Shown: piece by piece, positions 1 through 7,311 of the stretch
Numbering within the stretch: position 1 is the stretch's first letter
Layout of the letters: each line of letters opens with the position of its first letter
Notes under the pieces: model-generated
What the model was told of the DNA's origin: nothing
The model's database searches: none
The model's input: the letters and a program-made list of their open reading frames with translations, nothing else
Made by a program: the position numbers and the translations under genes
Assembly: GCA_027486675.1 (NCBI GenBank)
Contig: JAIXOQ010000008.1
Location: 124,001-188,000, forward strand
Direction of reading: 5' to 3'
DNA: 64,000 bases
Origin: Pseudomonadota bacterium
Lineage (GTDB): Bacteria > Bdellovibrionota > UBA1018 > CAIMNF01

Positions 1-1
1 G

Positions 2-406
2 TATGAAATCGGGGCGATGAGCGGCCTTGGCCTCTATGGGGATCAGGCCTCCTGGAGTTTTTTAGGAAATGTCGCAACCCTGATCGAGCCTGAGGGCTGG
101 ATTGATGATATCGACGACCGCGTCTGGGCAGAGTTTCAGGGCGGGCCCGCGTTTTTTACCGTACAAGGGAACGATAAAACTGCGTTCCAGTACAGCGCGC
201 ACATGCGTTGGGACTTTACCCGTGATGCCACATGGACCGTCTATGGTTTAGGCGGGGTTGCAGGATTCATCAATGCACCCGGGGACTCTTTCTCATTTCA
301 TCCGCGATTTGGGATCGGCGCACTCTTTCAAACGAAACTTCCTTTGGTATTTCGATTTGAACTCAGCCACGAATTCTCAGGCCTAGGGGTTGCGTTTAAC
401 TTCTAA
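2..406 (+). CDS. Outer-membrane beta-barrel protein, 3' part (start lies before the window)
   Basis: The reading frame is open from the first bases of the window, so the ATG at 17 is probably internal and the true start lies upstream. The visible ~134 residues alternate polar and aromatic/hydrophobic positions with many Gly, Phe and Trp. The protein ends in a strand-like tail finishing in Phe (GLGVAFNF), the usual C-terminal signature for outer-membrane barrel insertion. No specific family is recognised. The stop overlaps the next start (TAATG), so the two genes are probably translationally coupled. Confidence 0.7.
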   Translation, partial: YEIGAMSGLGLYGDQASWSFLGNVATLIEPEGWIDDIDDRVWAEFQGGPAFFTVQGNDKTAFQYSAHMRWDFTRDATWTVYGLGGVAGFINAPGDSFSFHPRFGIGALFQTKLPLVFRFELSHEFSGLGVAFNF

Positions 407-939
407 TGGACTTAGTTCCATTTGATCAAACGGCTTCGTTTCAGGTCAGTGTTTGGCCAGCATTTGGCACCTCGGATTGGGAAGTGACTTACGAAGTCAG
501 AGGCGCAGTCCAAGACCTTCTGTGGGATCGTTCTCTTGCCGGTGAAACCACAGATCTATGGAAACGAACCTGCATGGAGCTCTTTGTATCTATAGATGGC
601 AAGCGCTACTTTGAGTGGAATGGGTCTCCGAGTGGCGCTTGGAGTGTGTTTCAGTTTTCAGACTACAGGGCGCCGGTACCCTACACGCATGTAGGGGGCA
701 GTCCTTCGCTGAAGCGAGCACCAGATGACCCGAGGATGCTTCGCCTTGTTTGGACGCTCCCTTCCGCTTTATTCCCGGGAGTCGATTTGTCTCAGGCTGA
801 AATTTCTTTGAACGCTGTGGTCCTATCAAAAACCAGTGCAGTAGCTTCATACTTCGCTCTGAAACACGGTGGGGACAAGCCAGATTTTCATCATAAAGCG
901 GGCTGGATCAAAGTGAAAGAAGAGTGGGTGCAGAGATGA
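406..939 (+). CDS. DOMON-like (family 9 carbohydrate-binding-like) protein
   Basis: This 177-residue protein has no signal peptide. A segment around residues 50-75 (LWKRTCMELFVSIDGKRYFEWNGSP) matches the DOMON-like/CBM9-like domain of many proteobacterial hypothetical proteins, where the fold is a beta-sandwich and the ligand is unknown. It starts at ATG within the preceding stop and ends in an ATGA overlap with the NamZ-type gene, so it sits in one transcription unit with wall-recycling genes. A link to amino-sugar or wall metabolism is inferred from this context only. The domain assignment is fairly secure; the function is not known. Confidence 0.75.
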   Translation: MDLVPFDQTASFQVSVWPAFGTSDWEVTYEVRGAVQDLLWDRSLAGETTDLWKRTCMELFVSIDGKRYFEWNGSPSGAWSVFQFSDYRAPVPYTHVGGSPSLKRAPDDPRMLRLVWTLPSALFPGVDLSQAEISLNAVVLSKTSAVASYFALKHGGDKPDFHHKAGWIKVKEEWVQR

Positions 940-2138
940 AATTTGGAATTGATGTCGTGCGTGATCGTGATCCTGCATGCCGCCGTTTGTTTTCGGGTGA
1001 TCGGGTAGGGCTCGTTGCGCATCCAGCAAGCGTTGATCGACATTTGCGCCATTCAGCAGACGTTTTAAAATCTTTGGGGGTGAACCTCACCTGTGCCTTT
1101 GGCCCGCAACACGGGATGCGCGGGGAAAAGCAATACAACATGCAGGAATCCGAAGACTACGTTGATCCTGTTCACGGGTTCCCAGTGTTTAGTCTTTACG
1201 GTGAATTTAGACGCCCTACAAAAGCGATGCTTTCTCATTGCGATGGTGTAGTCATCGATCTGCAAGATGTGGGCTGCAGAATTTATACCTATCTCACAAC
1301 TCTGGCGTATGTCTTAGAGGAGTGCGCGAAAGAGGGGAAATGGGTGATGGTCCTAGATCGCCCCAATCCTGCGGGCCGAGTTGCAGAGGGAAATCTGCTT
1401 GAACCTGGCCAAGAGTCCTTTGTCGGCGTTGCTCCGATCTTGATGCGCCATGGGATGACGCTCGGGGAACTGGCATTTTGGCTGAAGAAACACTTTGCGC
1501 TGGATGTGGATCTTACAGTGATTCAGTGTGAGGGTTACAAAGTCGATGAAGCCCCAGGCTTTGGCTGGCCAGCGGAACGCGCATTCATCAATCCTTCTCC
1601 GAATATCCCGAACCTTTCTAGCGCGCGAGTGTACGCAGGGTCGGTATTGCTCGAAGGAACGCATCTCAGTGAAGGGCGCGGCACCACGCGTCCTTTTGAG
1701 TACCTAGGACATCCCAAGTTAAAGGCCGAGGAGGTCCTCAGGTCCATGCAGAAAGAATGCCCAGGCTGGTTAGAAGGGATAGGGCTTAGGCCCTGCACCT
1801 TTGAACCCACATTCTATAAGCACCAAGGCACCCTTTGCCATGGGATGCAACTGCACGCGGAGGGGCATCACTACAATCCGTCACAGGCAAAGCCTTTCCG
1901 GCTTGTATCGCTTTGGTTAAAAACGATCCTGAAGCTTCAGCCAGAAATTGAGCTTTGGCGGGACTTTCCTTACGAATATGTCTATGACCGGCTGGCGATT
2001 GACGTGATCGCGGGCGGACCTATGCTTCGGACTTGGATCGAAGATACAGAGGCTACGTCCGGAGACCTTGAAAAAGTTCTTAAGAAGCAAGAGACAGAGT
2101 GGGAACATCAGAGGGGTGAATACCTTCTTTATCCTTAG
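936..2138 (+). CDS. namZ: NamZ-type exo-beta-N-acetylmuramidase (DUF1343)
   Basis: The family (former DUF1343/YbbC) removes N-acetylmuramic acid from the non-reducing end of peptidoglycan fragments during wall turnover. Recognisable family segments are FGPQHGMRGE, VIDLQDVGCRIYTY, LDRPNPAG and a LLEGTHLSEGRGTTRPFE-type block in the second half. The ORF track begins at a GTG at 924. I prefer the ATG at 936, which gives 400 residues and an ATGA overlap with the upstream gene. There is no obvious signal peptide, so the enzyme may act in the cytoplasm or use a non-standard route. It is followed at once by a PBP4-type peptidase, which fits a wall-recycling or remodelling operon. Confidence 0.9.
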   Translation: MKFGIDVVRDRDPACRRLFSGDRVGLVAHPASVDRHLRHSADVLKSLGVNLTCAFGPQHGMRGEKQYNMQESEDYVDPVHGFPVFSLYGEFRRPTKAMLSHCDGVVIDLQDVGCRIYTYLTTLAYVLEECAKEGKWVMVLDRPNPAGRVAEGNLLEPGQESFVGVAPILMRHGMTLGELAFWLKKHFALDVDLTVIQCEGYKVDEAPGFGWPAERAFINPSPNIPNLSSARVYAGSVLLEGTHLSEGRGTTRPFEYLGHPKLKAEEVLRSMQKECPGWLEGIGLRPCTFEPTFYKHQGTLCHGMQLHAEGHHYNPSQAKPFRLVSLWLKTILKLQPEIELWRDFPYEYVYDRLAIDVIAGGPMLRTWIEDTEATSGDLEKVLKKQETEWEHQRGEYLLYP

Positions 2139-3480
2139 TCTTTTTCTTTCGCTTCATTCCTACGCTTCTGATGCTTCGTTAAAGAGCGCGATTTCACGCT
2201 TAGAGAAACAAGGCAATCGAATCAGCGTTGAGGCCTTTGATCTGAAAGATCGGAAGATCGTCTTTGAACATAAATCAGGGCTGGCCTTAAATCCCGCATC
2301 TGTGGTGAAAATCACAACTGCGTATGCCGTACTGAAAGCGCTTGGCGTCGATTTCCGTTATCAAACGGCACTCTTTGCAGATGCAGGTTCATGGTGCTTA
2401 AAGGGAAGCGGTGATCCCTCCTTCGTCTCGGAAGATGTCCTTTTGATGGCACGACTTTTAAAACGCAGAGGCATCGTAAACCTACCCCAAGAGATCATCT
2501 TAGATGACACCGTTTTTGATGAAGAGTGGATTCCAGAAGAGCGTGGAAATGAAGATTCAGAGCGGGCCTACAATGCACCGGTGGGGGGGCTCAACTTCAA
2601 TTATAACGCGGCGACGGTTGAGGTCTATCGCGGGGCAGGGAAAGACATCAAATGTTCGCTCGACTGGCCGCATCCACGGATCGCGCTTAAGTGTGATGTT
2701 ACCGGAAGTGGCAGCACAGACTTGTCCCTCACCGCAGAGGATAAGAGTGTGGTGGTCCAGGGAAAAATCGCTCCAGATACCGTTTGGAGAAAGCCTTTTC
2801 GTGTCATGAATCCCTCGATTTCGGTGGGAAATGCTTTGATTGCTTCCCTGCGGGAAATTGGCGTGAATGGCGAAGCGAAGCTGAAGCGTGCGGCCTGTGG
2901 GGATCGGGATCTAGCCAGTGCGCTTGTGATCCATGAGAGTCGGCCGCTGTCTCAGATTGTTGGGTTGATGGACAAGTACTCGAACAACTTTATTGCCGAT
3001 GCATTGGTTAAAACTTTAGCAAGCCGGCAGAAGGGCATGAAGCAGGCGGATATTAAAACAGGGGTCGCTCTTTTGGTCGATGCGCTATCACTGATCGGGA
3101 TCAAGATGACGCAAGGAAGGACCTTAGTGTCCGGGAGTGGGCTTACCCGGGATAATGCGCTCAGTGCCTCAGACTTTTCGAAGCTTTGGGAAGCCGTTTA
3201 CGATCAAGGAACGTTCTTTCCCGAATGGGCCGCGTCTATGCCGATTGCTGGCGTGGATGGGACGATGAAGAAACGTTATCGTGCAGAAACCGTGACTGGG
3301 CAGTTCCGGGCAAAAACCGGCAGTTTAAGCGGGGTCATGAGTTTTTCTGGCGTATTCCCACGTGCAAGAGGGAGATGGATCGCTTTCACATGGATCCAGA
3401 ATGGACCGAACCCTATTCCTGAAGCGGAAGTGACTTCATGGCTTCGGGCTTTAGGTCAGGCAATGCATGAGTCACTGTGA
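2116..3480 (+). CDS. dacB: D-alanyl-D-alanine carboxypeptidase/endopeptidase, PBP4 (DacB, S13) type
   Basis: This is a periplasmic serine peptidase that trims or cleaves cross-linked stem peptides. The three S13 active-site motifs are present in order: SxxK (SVVK) near residue 60, SxN (SNN, in KYSNNFIAD) in the middle, and KTG (AKTGSLSG) near the C terminus. The track starts at a TTG (2068) deep inside namZ. The GTG at 2116 follows a purine-rich stretch and begins a clean signal peptide (NTFFILSLFLSLHSYA), so I use it, giving 454 residues. It overlaps namZ by 23 bases. Its 3' end overlaps the convergent rmuC by 68 bases. Confidence 0.9.
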   Translation: MNTFFILSLFLSLHSYASDASLKSAISRLEKQGNRISVEAFDLKDRKIVFEHKSGLALNPASVVKITTAYAVLKALGVDFRYQTALFADAGSWCLKGSGDPSFVSEDVLLMARLLKRRGIVNLPQEIILDDTVFDEEWIPEERGNEDSERAYNAPVGGLNFNYNAATVEVYRGAGKDIKCSLDWPHPRIALKCDVTGSGSTDLSLTAEDKSVVVQGKIAPDTVWRKPFRVMNPSISVGNALIASLREIGVNGEAKLKRAACGDRDLASALVIHESRPLSQIVGLMDKYSNNFIADALVKTLASRQKGMKQADIKTGVALLVDALSLIGIKMTQGRTLVSGSGLTRDNALSASDFSKLWEAVYDQGTFFPEWAASMPIAGVDGTMKKRYRAETVTGQFRAKTGSLSGVMSFSGVFPRARGRWIAFTWIQNGPNPIPEAEVTSWLRALGQAMHESL

Positions 3481-4585
3481 GGACGGGATTTAAGTCGGGT
3501 AACTCGCTGAGCTCTGCGCCTAGTTCTTGTGCCTTCTCAATCGACTTCACCACGCTTTGCTGTCCATTCCAGGATTTTTCGATCGCTTCATTCCAAGCCT
3601 TAGATGCAGTCTCAATCCCGCTTTGAACTTTACCTAAGCGTTCTACAAAAGTTTTCAGACGCTGCCCCAGTTGTTTCACTGTGGCCCCTAGTTCACTTGC
3701 CTGTTTGGTCATCCGGTGTTGGCGCCATCCTTGGGCGATCAAGAGAATAAGCGGAATGATCGTAGCAGGGGAGGTGATGAAGATTTTCTTCTCCATCGCT
3801 TTACGGAATAGATCTGGGTCAACATCAAAAGCAGCGCGAATCGCCGCTTCACTTGGGACAAAGAGTACTACGTAGGGCAAAGAATCAGATACGTGTGCGC
3901 TGTAGTCCTTGGAAGAAAGATCAAGCACACGGCTCCAAAGCATCTTTGCAAAGTGTTTGTGAGCATCCGTGCGAGCAGCTTCGTCTGGGCTGTTTTCTGA
4001 ATCTAGATAAGCATCAAAGAGGGAAGTTTTTGCGTCGATCACAAGGTGTTGCCCAGCCTGCGGCAGACGGATAATCACATCGGGCTTAAGTAGATTGCCA
4101 TCTGAATTTGTGGCGGTGTTTTGCTCTATGAAATCCACGCCCTTCACCAAGTCGCTTTGTTCTAAGATATTTCTCAATACCAGCTCCCCCCAGCGCCCGC
4201 GCACACTTTGGCTTGTGGTGAGTGCTGTGCGGAGTTTCGCGGTTTCTTTTCCTAACTTGAGCTCTTGTTCGATGACGTTTTGGAGTTTTTCGGTGATGCG
4301 TCCGTATTGATCTGTGCGCTCTCGTTCAAAGGTTTGAATCTGTGCGGTTGCGGTTTGAAGTTGTTTTTTGATCTCTTCGAAAGTGAGATCGATCGATTGT
4401 TTCTTTAAGTCGAGCTGACTTTCACCGCGTTGAATTAGAACCTCTGATTGTTGGGCGGCGTTTTTTTCTAAGACCTCCTGGGCCACCAATTTGAAACTGT
4501 CAGTCATACGGGTGCGTAAGAAATAGAGTGCGCCTAGAGAACCAAAGATGAGACCTAAGAGGAGTCCAACAGAGAAAAGAAGCAT
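3413..4585 (-). CDS. rmuC: DNA recombination protein RmuC
   Basis: RmuC-family proteins limit DNA inversions and carry a nuclease-like fold. This 390-residue protein has an N-terminal membrane anchor (about residues 1-24), a long predicted coiled coil to about residue 130, and then the RmuC core that starts with the GRWGELVLRNILEQ motif and contains VIDAKTSLFDAYL and YVVLFVPSEAA. The C-terminal tail overlaps the end of dacB on the opposite strand. Its ATG lies on the same CATG tetranucleotide as a possible upstream start of gpmA, so the two genes diverge from an extremely short space. Assignment by motif is secure. Confidence 0.93.
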   Translation of the reverse strand: MLLFSVGLLLGLIFGSLGALYFLRTRMTDSFKLVAQEVLEKNAAQQSEVLIQRGESQLDLKKQSIDLTFEEIKKQLQTATAQIQTFERERTDQYGRITEKLQNVIEQELKLGKETAKLRTALTTSQSVRGRWGELVLRNILEQSDLVKGVDFIEQNTATNSDGNLLKPDVIIRLPQAGQHLVIDAKTSLFDAYLDSENSPDEAARTDAHKHFAKMLWSRVLDLSSKDYSAHVSDSLPYVVLFVPSEAAIRAAFDVDPDLFRKAMEKKIFITSPATIIPLILLIAQGWRQHRMTKQASELGATVKQLGQRLKTFVERLGKVQSGIETASKAWNEAIEKSWNGQQSVVKSIEKAQELGAELSELPDLNPVLTVTHALPDLKPEAMKSLPLQE

Positions 4586-4634
4586 GTCCTCGTTCTACTG
4601 GTGGATCGGCCTTTTACCAAGTAAAACAGTGCGT

Positions 4635-5402
4635 ATGGGCCACACGATTTATTTGATTCGGCATGGTGAAAGCCAATGGAACCTGGAGAACCGTTTTACA
4701 GGGTGGGCGGATGTCCCCTTAAGTGCTTCAGGGGTGCATGAAGCGAAGCAGGCGGGTGCTTTGCTTCAGGCTGCCGGAGTGGAGTTCGATCGTGTATTTG
4801 CGTCCGTTTTAAAACGATCCCTTCAGACCACGTACCTGATGTTAGATGAGATGGACTCGCTTTGGTTGCCCATCGAAAAGAGCTGGTGTTTAAACGAGCG
4901 CCACTATGGAGCACTTCAGGGCTTAAATAAATCTGAGACGGCTGCGAAGTACGGTGAAGAGCAAGTCAAGATCTGGCGGCGTAGTTATGATGTTTTGCCC
5001 CCGTTGATGGATGCGAAAGATCCGACGTCTGCGCGCTTTGACCGGCGTTATCAGGATTTATCAGACGCACAACTTCCACTCGGTGAGTCGCTCAAAAAAA
5101 CAGTGGACCGGGTCTTGCCGTATTATGCAGAAAACATTTGGCCTGAGGTGAGGAGAGGAAAGCGGGTGCTGGTGTCGGCGCACGGAAATAGCCTGCGCGC
5201 ATTGGTGATGCATCTGTTTCAGATGTCTGAGGCTTCGGTGCTCGAGCTCAATATCCCGACAGCAGTCCCGATGAAGGTGGTCTTAGATGATTCGGGCAAG
5301 GGAATTTCACGGGATTATTTAGGTGATCCAGAATGGGTAAAATCTAAGGTGCATGGAGTTGCAGCGCAGGGAGCGGTATCGCCTGGGAGTGAAAAAAAAT
5401 AG
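4635..5402 (+). CDS. gpmA: 2,3-bisphosphoglycerate-dependent phosphoglycerate mutase
   Basis: This enzyme interconverts 3- and 2-phosphoglycerate in glycolysis and gluconeogenesis. The histidine phosphatase signature LIRHGESQWN puts the phosphorylated His at residue 10. The GpmA-specific NERHYGALQG block is near residues 87-96, and the second catalytic His is in SAHGNSLRAL near residue 180. The length from ATG 4635 is 255 residues, close to E. coli GpmA (250). The ORF track extends to 4548, and an ATG at 4584 is also possible, but the family begins a few residues before the RHG motif. The stop codon lies inside the stem of a terminator that faces the opposite strand. Confidence 0.93.
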   Translation: MGHTIYLIRHGESQWNLENRFTGWADVPLSASGVHEAKQAGALLQAAGVEFDRVFASVLKRSLQTTYLMLDEMDSLWLPIEKSWCLNERHYGALQGLNKSETAAKYGEEQVKIWRRSYDVLPPLMDAKDPTSARFDRRYQDLSDAQLPLGESLKKTVDRVLPYYAENIWPEVRRGKRVLVSAHGNSLRALVMHLFQMSEASVLELNIPTAVPMKVVLDDSGKGISRDYLGDPEWVKSKVHGVAAQGAVSPGSEKK

Positions 5403-5428
5403 GGAGGACTCTTTTGCAAGTCCTCCCT
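5391..5428 (-). terminator. Rho-independent terminator for the minus-strand operon
   Basis: AGGGAGGACT (5401-5410) and AGTCCTCCCT (5419-5428) form a perfect 10-bp stem with an 8-base loop. On the minus strand the stem is followed by an eight-T run (A-run at 5392-5399 on plus), which is the normal intrinsic terminator layout. No T-run follows on the plus strand, so it should work for the genes at 5587-7166. The stem also contains the last bases of the gpmA stop codon. Confidence 0.8.
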
Positions 5429-5513
5429 AGCGAAAGGGGTGTGGGGATGGAAAGTAGACCCATAATTCCCGCGACACGCACGCATTCGCACGTCTCCTAC
5501 CCGTCCAATAGAT

Positions 5514-5569
5514 TCTCAAATGTGGGATGTGTGCAAAAGATGTGTCGGGGAGGACACAGGCATTTGAGA
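5514..5569. other. Nested inverted repeat, possible structured RNA
   Basis: TCTCAAATG (5514-5522) is the perfect reverse complement of CATTTGAGA (5561-5569). Inside it, TGTGTC (5541-5546) pairs with GACACA (5553-5558) around GGGGAG. The element lies in the 184-bp gap between gpmA and the minus-strand operon, upstream of the terminator at 5391-5428 when read on the minus strand. It may be part of a long 3' untranslated region or a separate small RNA. Only the symmetry is seen directly. Confidence 0.4.
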
Positions 5570-5586
5570 TCAGAGGGATCGCTAGG

Positions 5587-6390
5587 TCACTGTCTTAAAA
5601 CAAGGTTTCCGGATGTAACTTTCTTAATTTCTTCGATCACACCCAAAACGAAAGTCTCCGGGGACTTCTGCCCTTGGGCGATGAATTCCTCTGGGAATAT
5701 CGCGAGGTCAGGGGCTGGTGCAAACGGTTCAATCTGGGGCGATCTTTTTGGTAAAAGAAGGCGTTTTTCAACAATGTTCTGAAGGATTCGATGGGCGACG
5801 AGTCGGATCGCAAGCGACTTCAGATACTCCCCATTCTGATATGCGAGGTTTGTCTTCCTGGAAAGGTATGCATGGACCTTTTCGTTTTTAAGGGCTCTGT
5901 GCAAACGAGCTCTGTTTTCCTCTGCGAGAGGATCAGTAAAACCATACTTTCTGGCCGCAATTTCAATTTGCTCACCATAGACTGCGAAAAATTCCCTCTC
6001 TCGTGCATCAGCCTCCGCGTCTTTTTCAATCTGGGAAGAGAGGGCGACAATTTCGCCTGTAACGTCATCCAGCTGCTGGGCAGTGATATGACCTGTAAAG
6101 ATCATGTTTTTCTCTTGAGAGGTTTTAACTTGAAGGTTGAGATCAAAGCGGGTCTGAGCCGGGACTCCATAAAGAGCGCTATTGATGAGAGTACGAAAAT
6201 ACTCAAAGTCTTCATGGCTCAGTTCCGGATCAATATACTTCCGAGGCAGACGGTTCAGGAATAAATAACGCAGATCCAAGGGATGAATGACGCTTGGCTT
6301 TGCGCTGGCTCCATCATAGTCAATCTGAATAGAAAGTTTGGCCTCCACAGCGGCGAAACTCAGAAATGGGATCAAGAATGCAAGTATCAC
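5587..6390 (-). CDS. Exported protein of unknown function
   Basis: This 267-residue protein begins with a short hydrophobic signal sequence (ILAFLIPFLSFAAVEA), so it is probably periplasmic. The body is mixed alpha/beta with a charged helical stretch around residues 120-165 (EIVALSSQIEKDAEADARERE). I do not recognise a family. The start overlaps the stop of the upstream lipoprotein gene by 4 bases (ATGA), so the two are probably made together. The plus-strand 157-residue ORF over the same bases is treated as a shadow because it lacks a plausible start context. Confidence 0.75.
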   Translation of the reverse strand: MILAFLIPFLSFAAVEAKLSIQIDYDGASAKPSVIHPLDLRYLFLNRLPRKYIDPELSHEDFEYFRTLINSALYGVPAQTRFDLNLQVKTSQEKNMIFTGHITAQQLDDVTGEIVALSSQIEKDAEADAREREFFAVYGEQIEIAARKYGFTDPLAEENRARLHRALKNEKVHAYLSRKTNLAYQNGEYLKSLAIRLVAHRILQNIVEKRLLLPKRSPQIEPFAPAPDLAIFPEEFIAQGQKSPETFVLGVIEEIKKVTSGNLVLRQ

Positions 6391-7166
6391 TTTTGTCCTG
6401 CCCCTACCTGAGTGACTTTTGCATCTTTAGGTAAGGTTGCTGGTGATTTCGCGTCTAGCAGAACATACGTCAGGTGCGCATACAGTTCTTTATCACTGCC
6501 TTCACTTTCGCTGAGCTGACCTTGAACGAATGCATGTAGTTCCTTTCCCTTCTTCTCAAATGTGACTTTCAATTTGATCCCCGTAGCGCTTTCGTTCAAG
6601 CCACCCGTGGAGACTCCCAATGCGATGGCTGAAGATAACTCCGTGAGTCCTGCCCAATTTTCCGCATCTGCATCGATGGACACAGACCGCACTCCATCCT
6701 TTTTAGTCGTCACAAAATGCGCGATTCGGTTTGCTGCAATGATCTGTCCCTGCTCCACAATCAGCGTGGTCGGCAGTTCAGTGCCAAGGCGAATGCCGGA
6801 GGTATTTGCCGCAAATTCACCTTCCACCGAGATTTTAACGGTGTCATTCGTGTCTGAAATGTTCCCAAACTCGGCGAGCTCATGCACAAAGGTGACGGTT
6901 GGTGAGCCCGTTTCTTTTGCCTCTGAATAATAACTCTTTAATCCATAGGTTCCGATGGCCCAGGAGGCAGCATCGTTATCGGATCCTGTGCGTACCTGCT
7001 CGTGAATTGCTGCTTGTGGAACATCCACAATGGTTTGGTGCGAAGGATTTGAGTTCTGATCTTTGCTTCCACAAGCCGCACAAAAGGCCAGCAAGCAAGC
7101 GCTGATCACTGCAGACAGAACCTGAGTGGTGTAAGGGGTAGAAAATAAACGTTGGGCTGACTTCAT
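6387..7166 (-). CDS. Putative lipoprotein of unknown function
   Basis: The ATG at 7166 gives 259 residues. The alternative start at 7205 only adds an unlikely basic leader. The N terminus has a hydrophobic segment ending in CLLAFCAACGSKD. The Cys followed by Gly-Ser looks like a lipid-attachment site, although -3 is Cys, which is atypical. The rest is beta-rich and is likely an envelope protein. It leads a two-gene minus-strand operon with the exported protein at 5587 (4-base overlap). It diverges from the lipoprotein gene at 7312, which has its own strong promoter. No family is recognised. Confidence 0.7.
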   Translation of the reverse strand: MKSAQRLFSTPYTTQVLSAVISACLLAFCAACGSKDQNSNPSHQTIVDVPQAAIHEQVRTGSDNDAASWAIGTYGLKSYYSEAKETGSPTVTFVHELAEFGNISDTNDTVKISVEGEFAANTSGIRLGTELPTTLIVEQGQIIAANRIAHFVTTKKDGVRSVSIDADAENWAGLTELSSAIALGVSTGGLNESATGIKLKVTFEKKGKELHAFVQGQLSESEGSDKELYAHLTYVLLDAKSPATLPKDAKVTQVGAGQK

Positions 7167-7251
7167 GGCGCGCAGTCTACCAATCCTGACTTTAACTGTC
7201 AACAACTGATGCTCCGCTCCCAGTTTTTCCGAAGCGTACAGAGAGAGTTCT

Positions 7252-7280
7252 TGACAAAAAAGGTATACAAATATAGAATT
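7252..7280 (+). promoter_or_regulatory. Sigma-70-type promoter of the 7312 lipoprotein gene
   Basis: TTGACA (7252-7257) is a perfect -35 box. It is followed by a 17-base spacer and TAGAAT (7275-7280), a 5/6 match to the -10 box. The ATG is 32 bases further on and is preceded by a clear AAGGAG ribosome binding site. This is the best housekeeping-type promoter I see in the window. Confidence 0.8.
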
Positions 7281-7311
7281 CGCAGGCTTCCTGAAGATCT
7301 AAGGAGATTTC

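Noticed and set aside
5791-6264. 157-residue plus-strand ORF
   Set aside because: It lies fully antisense to the exported protein at 5587, whose signal peptide and ATGA coupling support the minus strand; no ribosome site or domain was seen.
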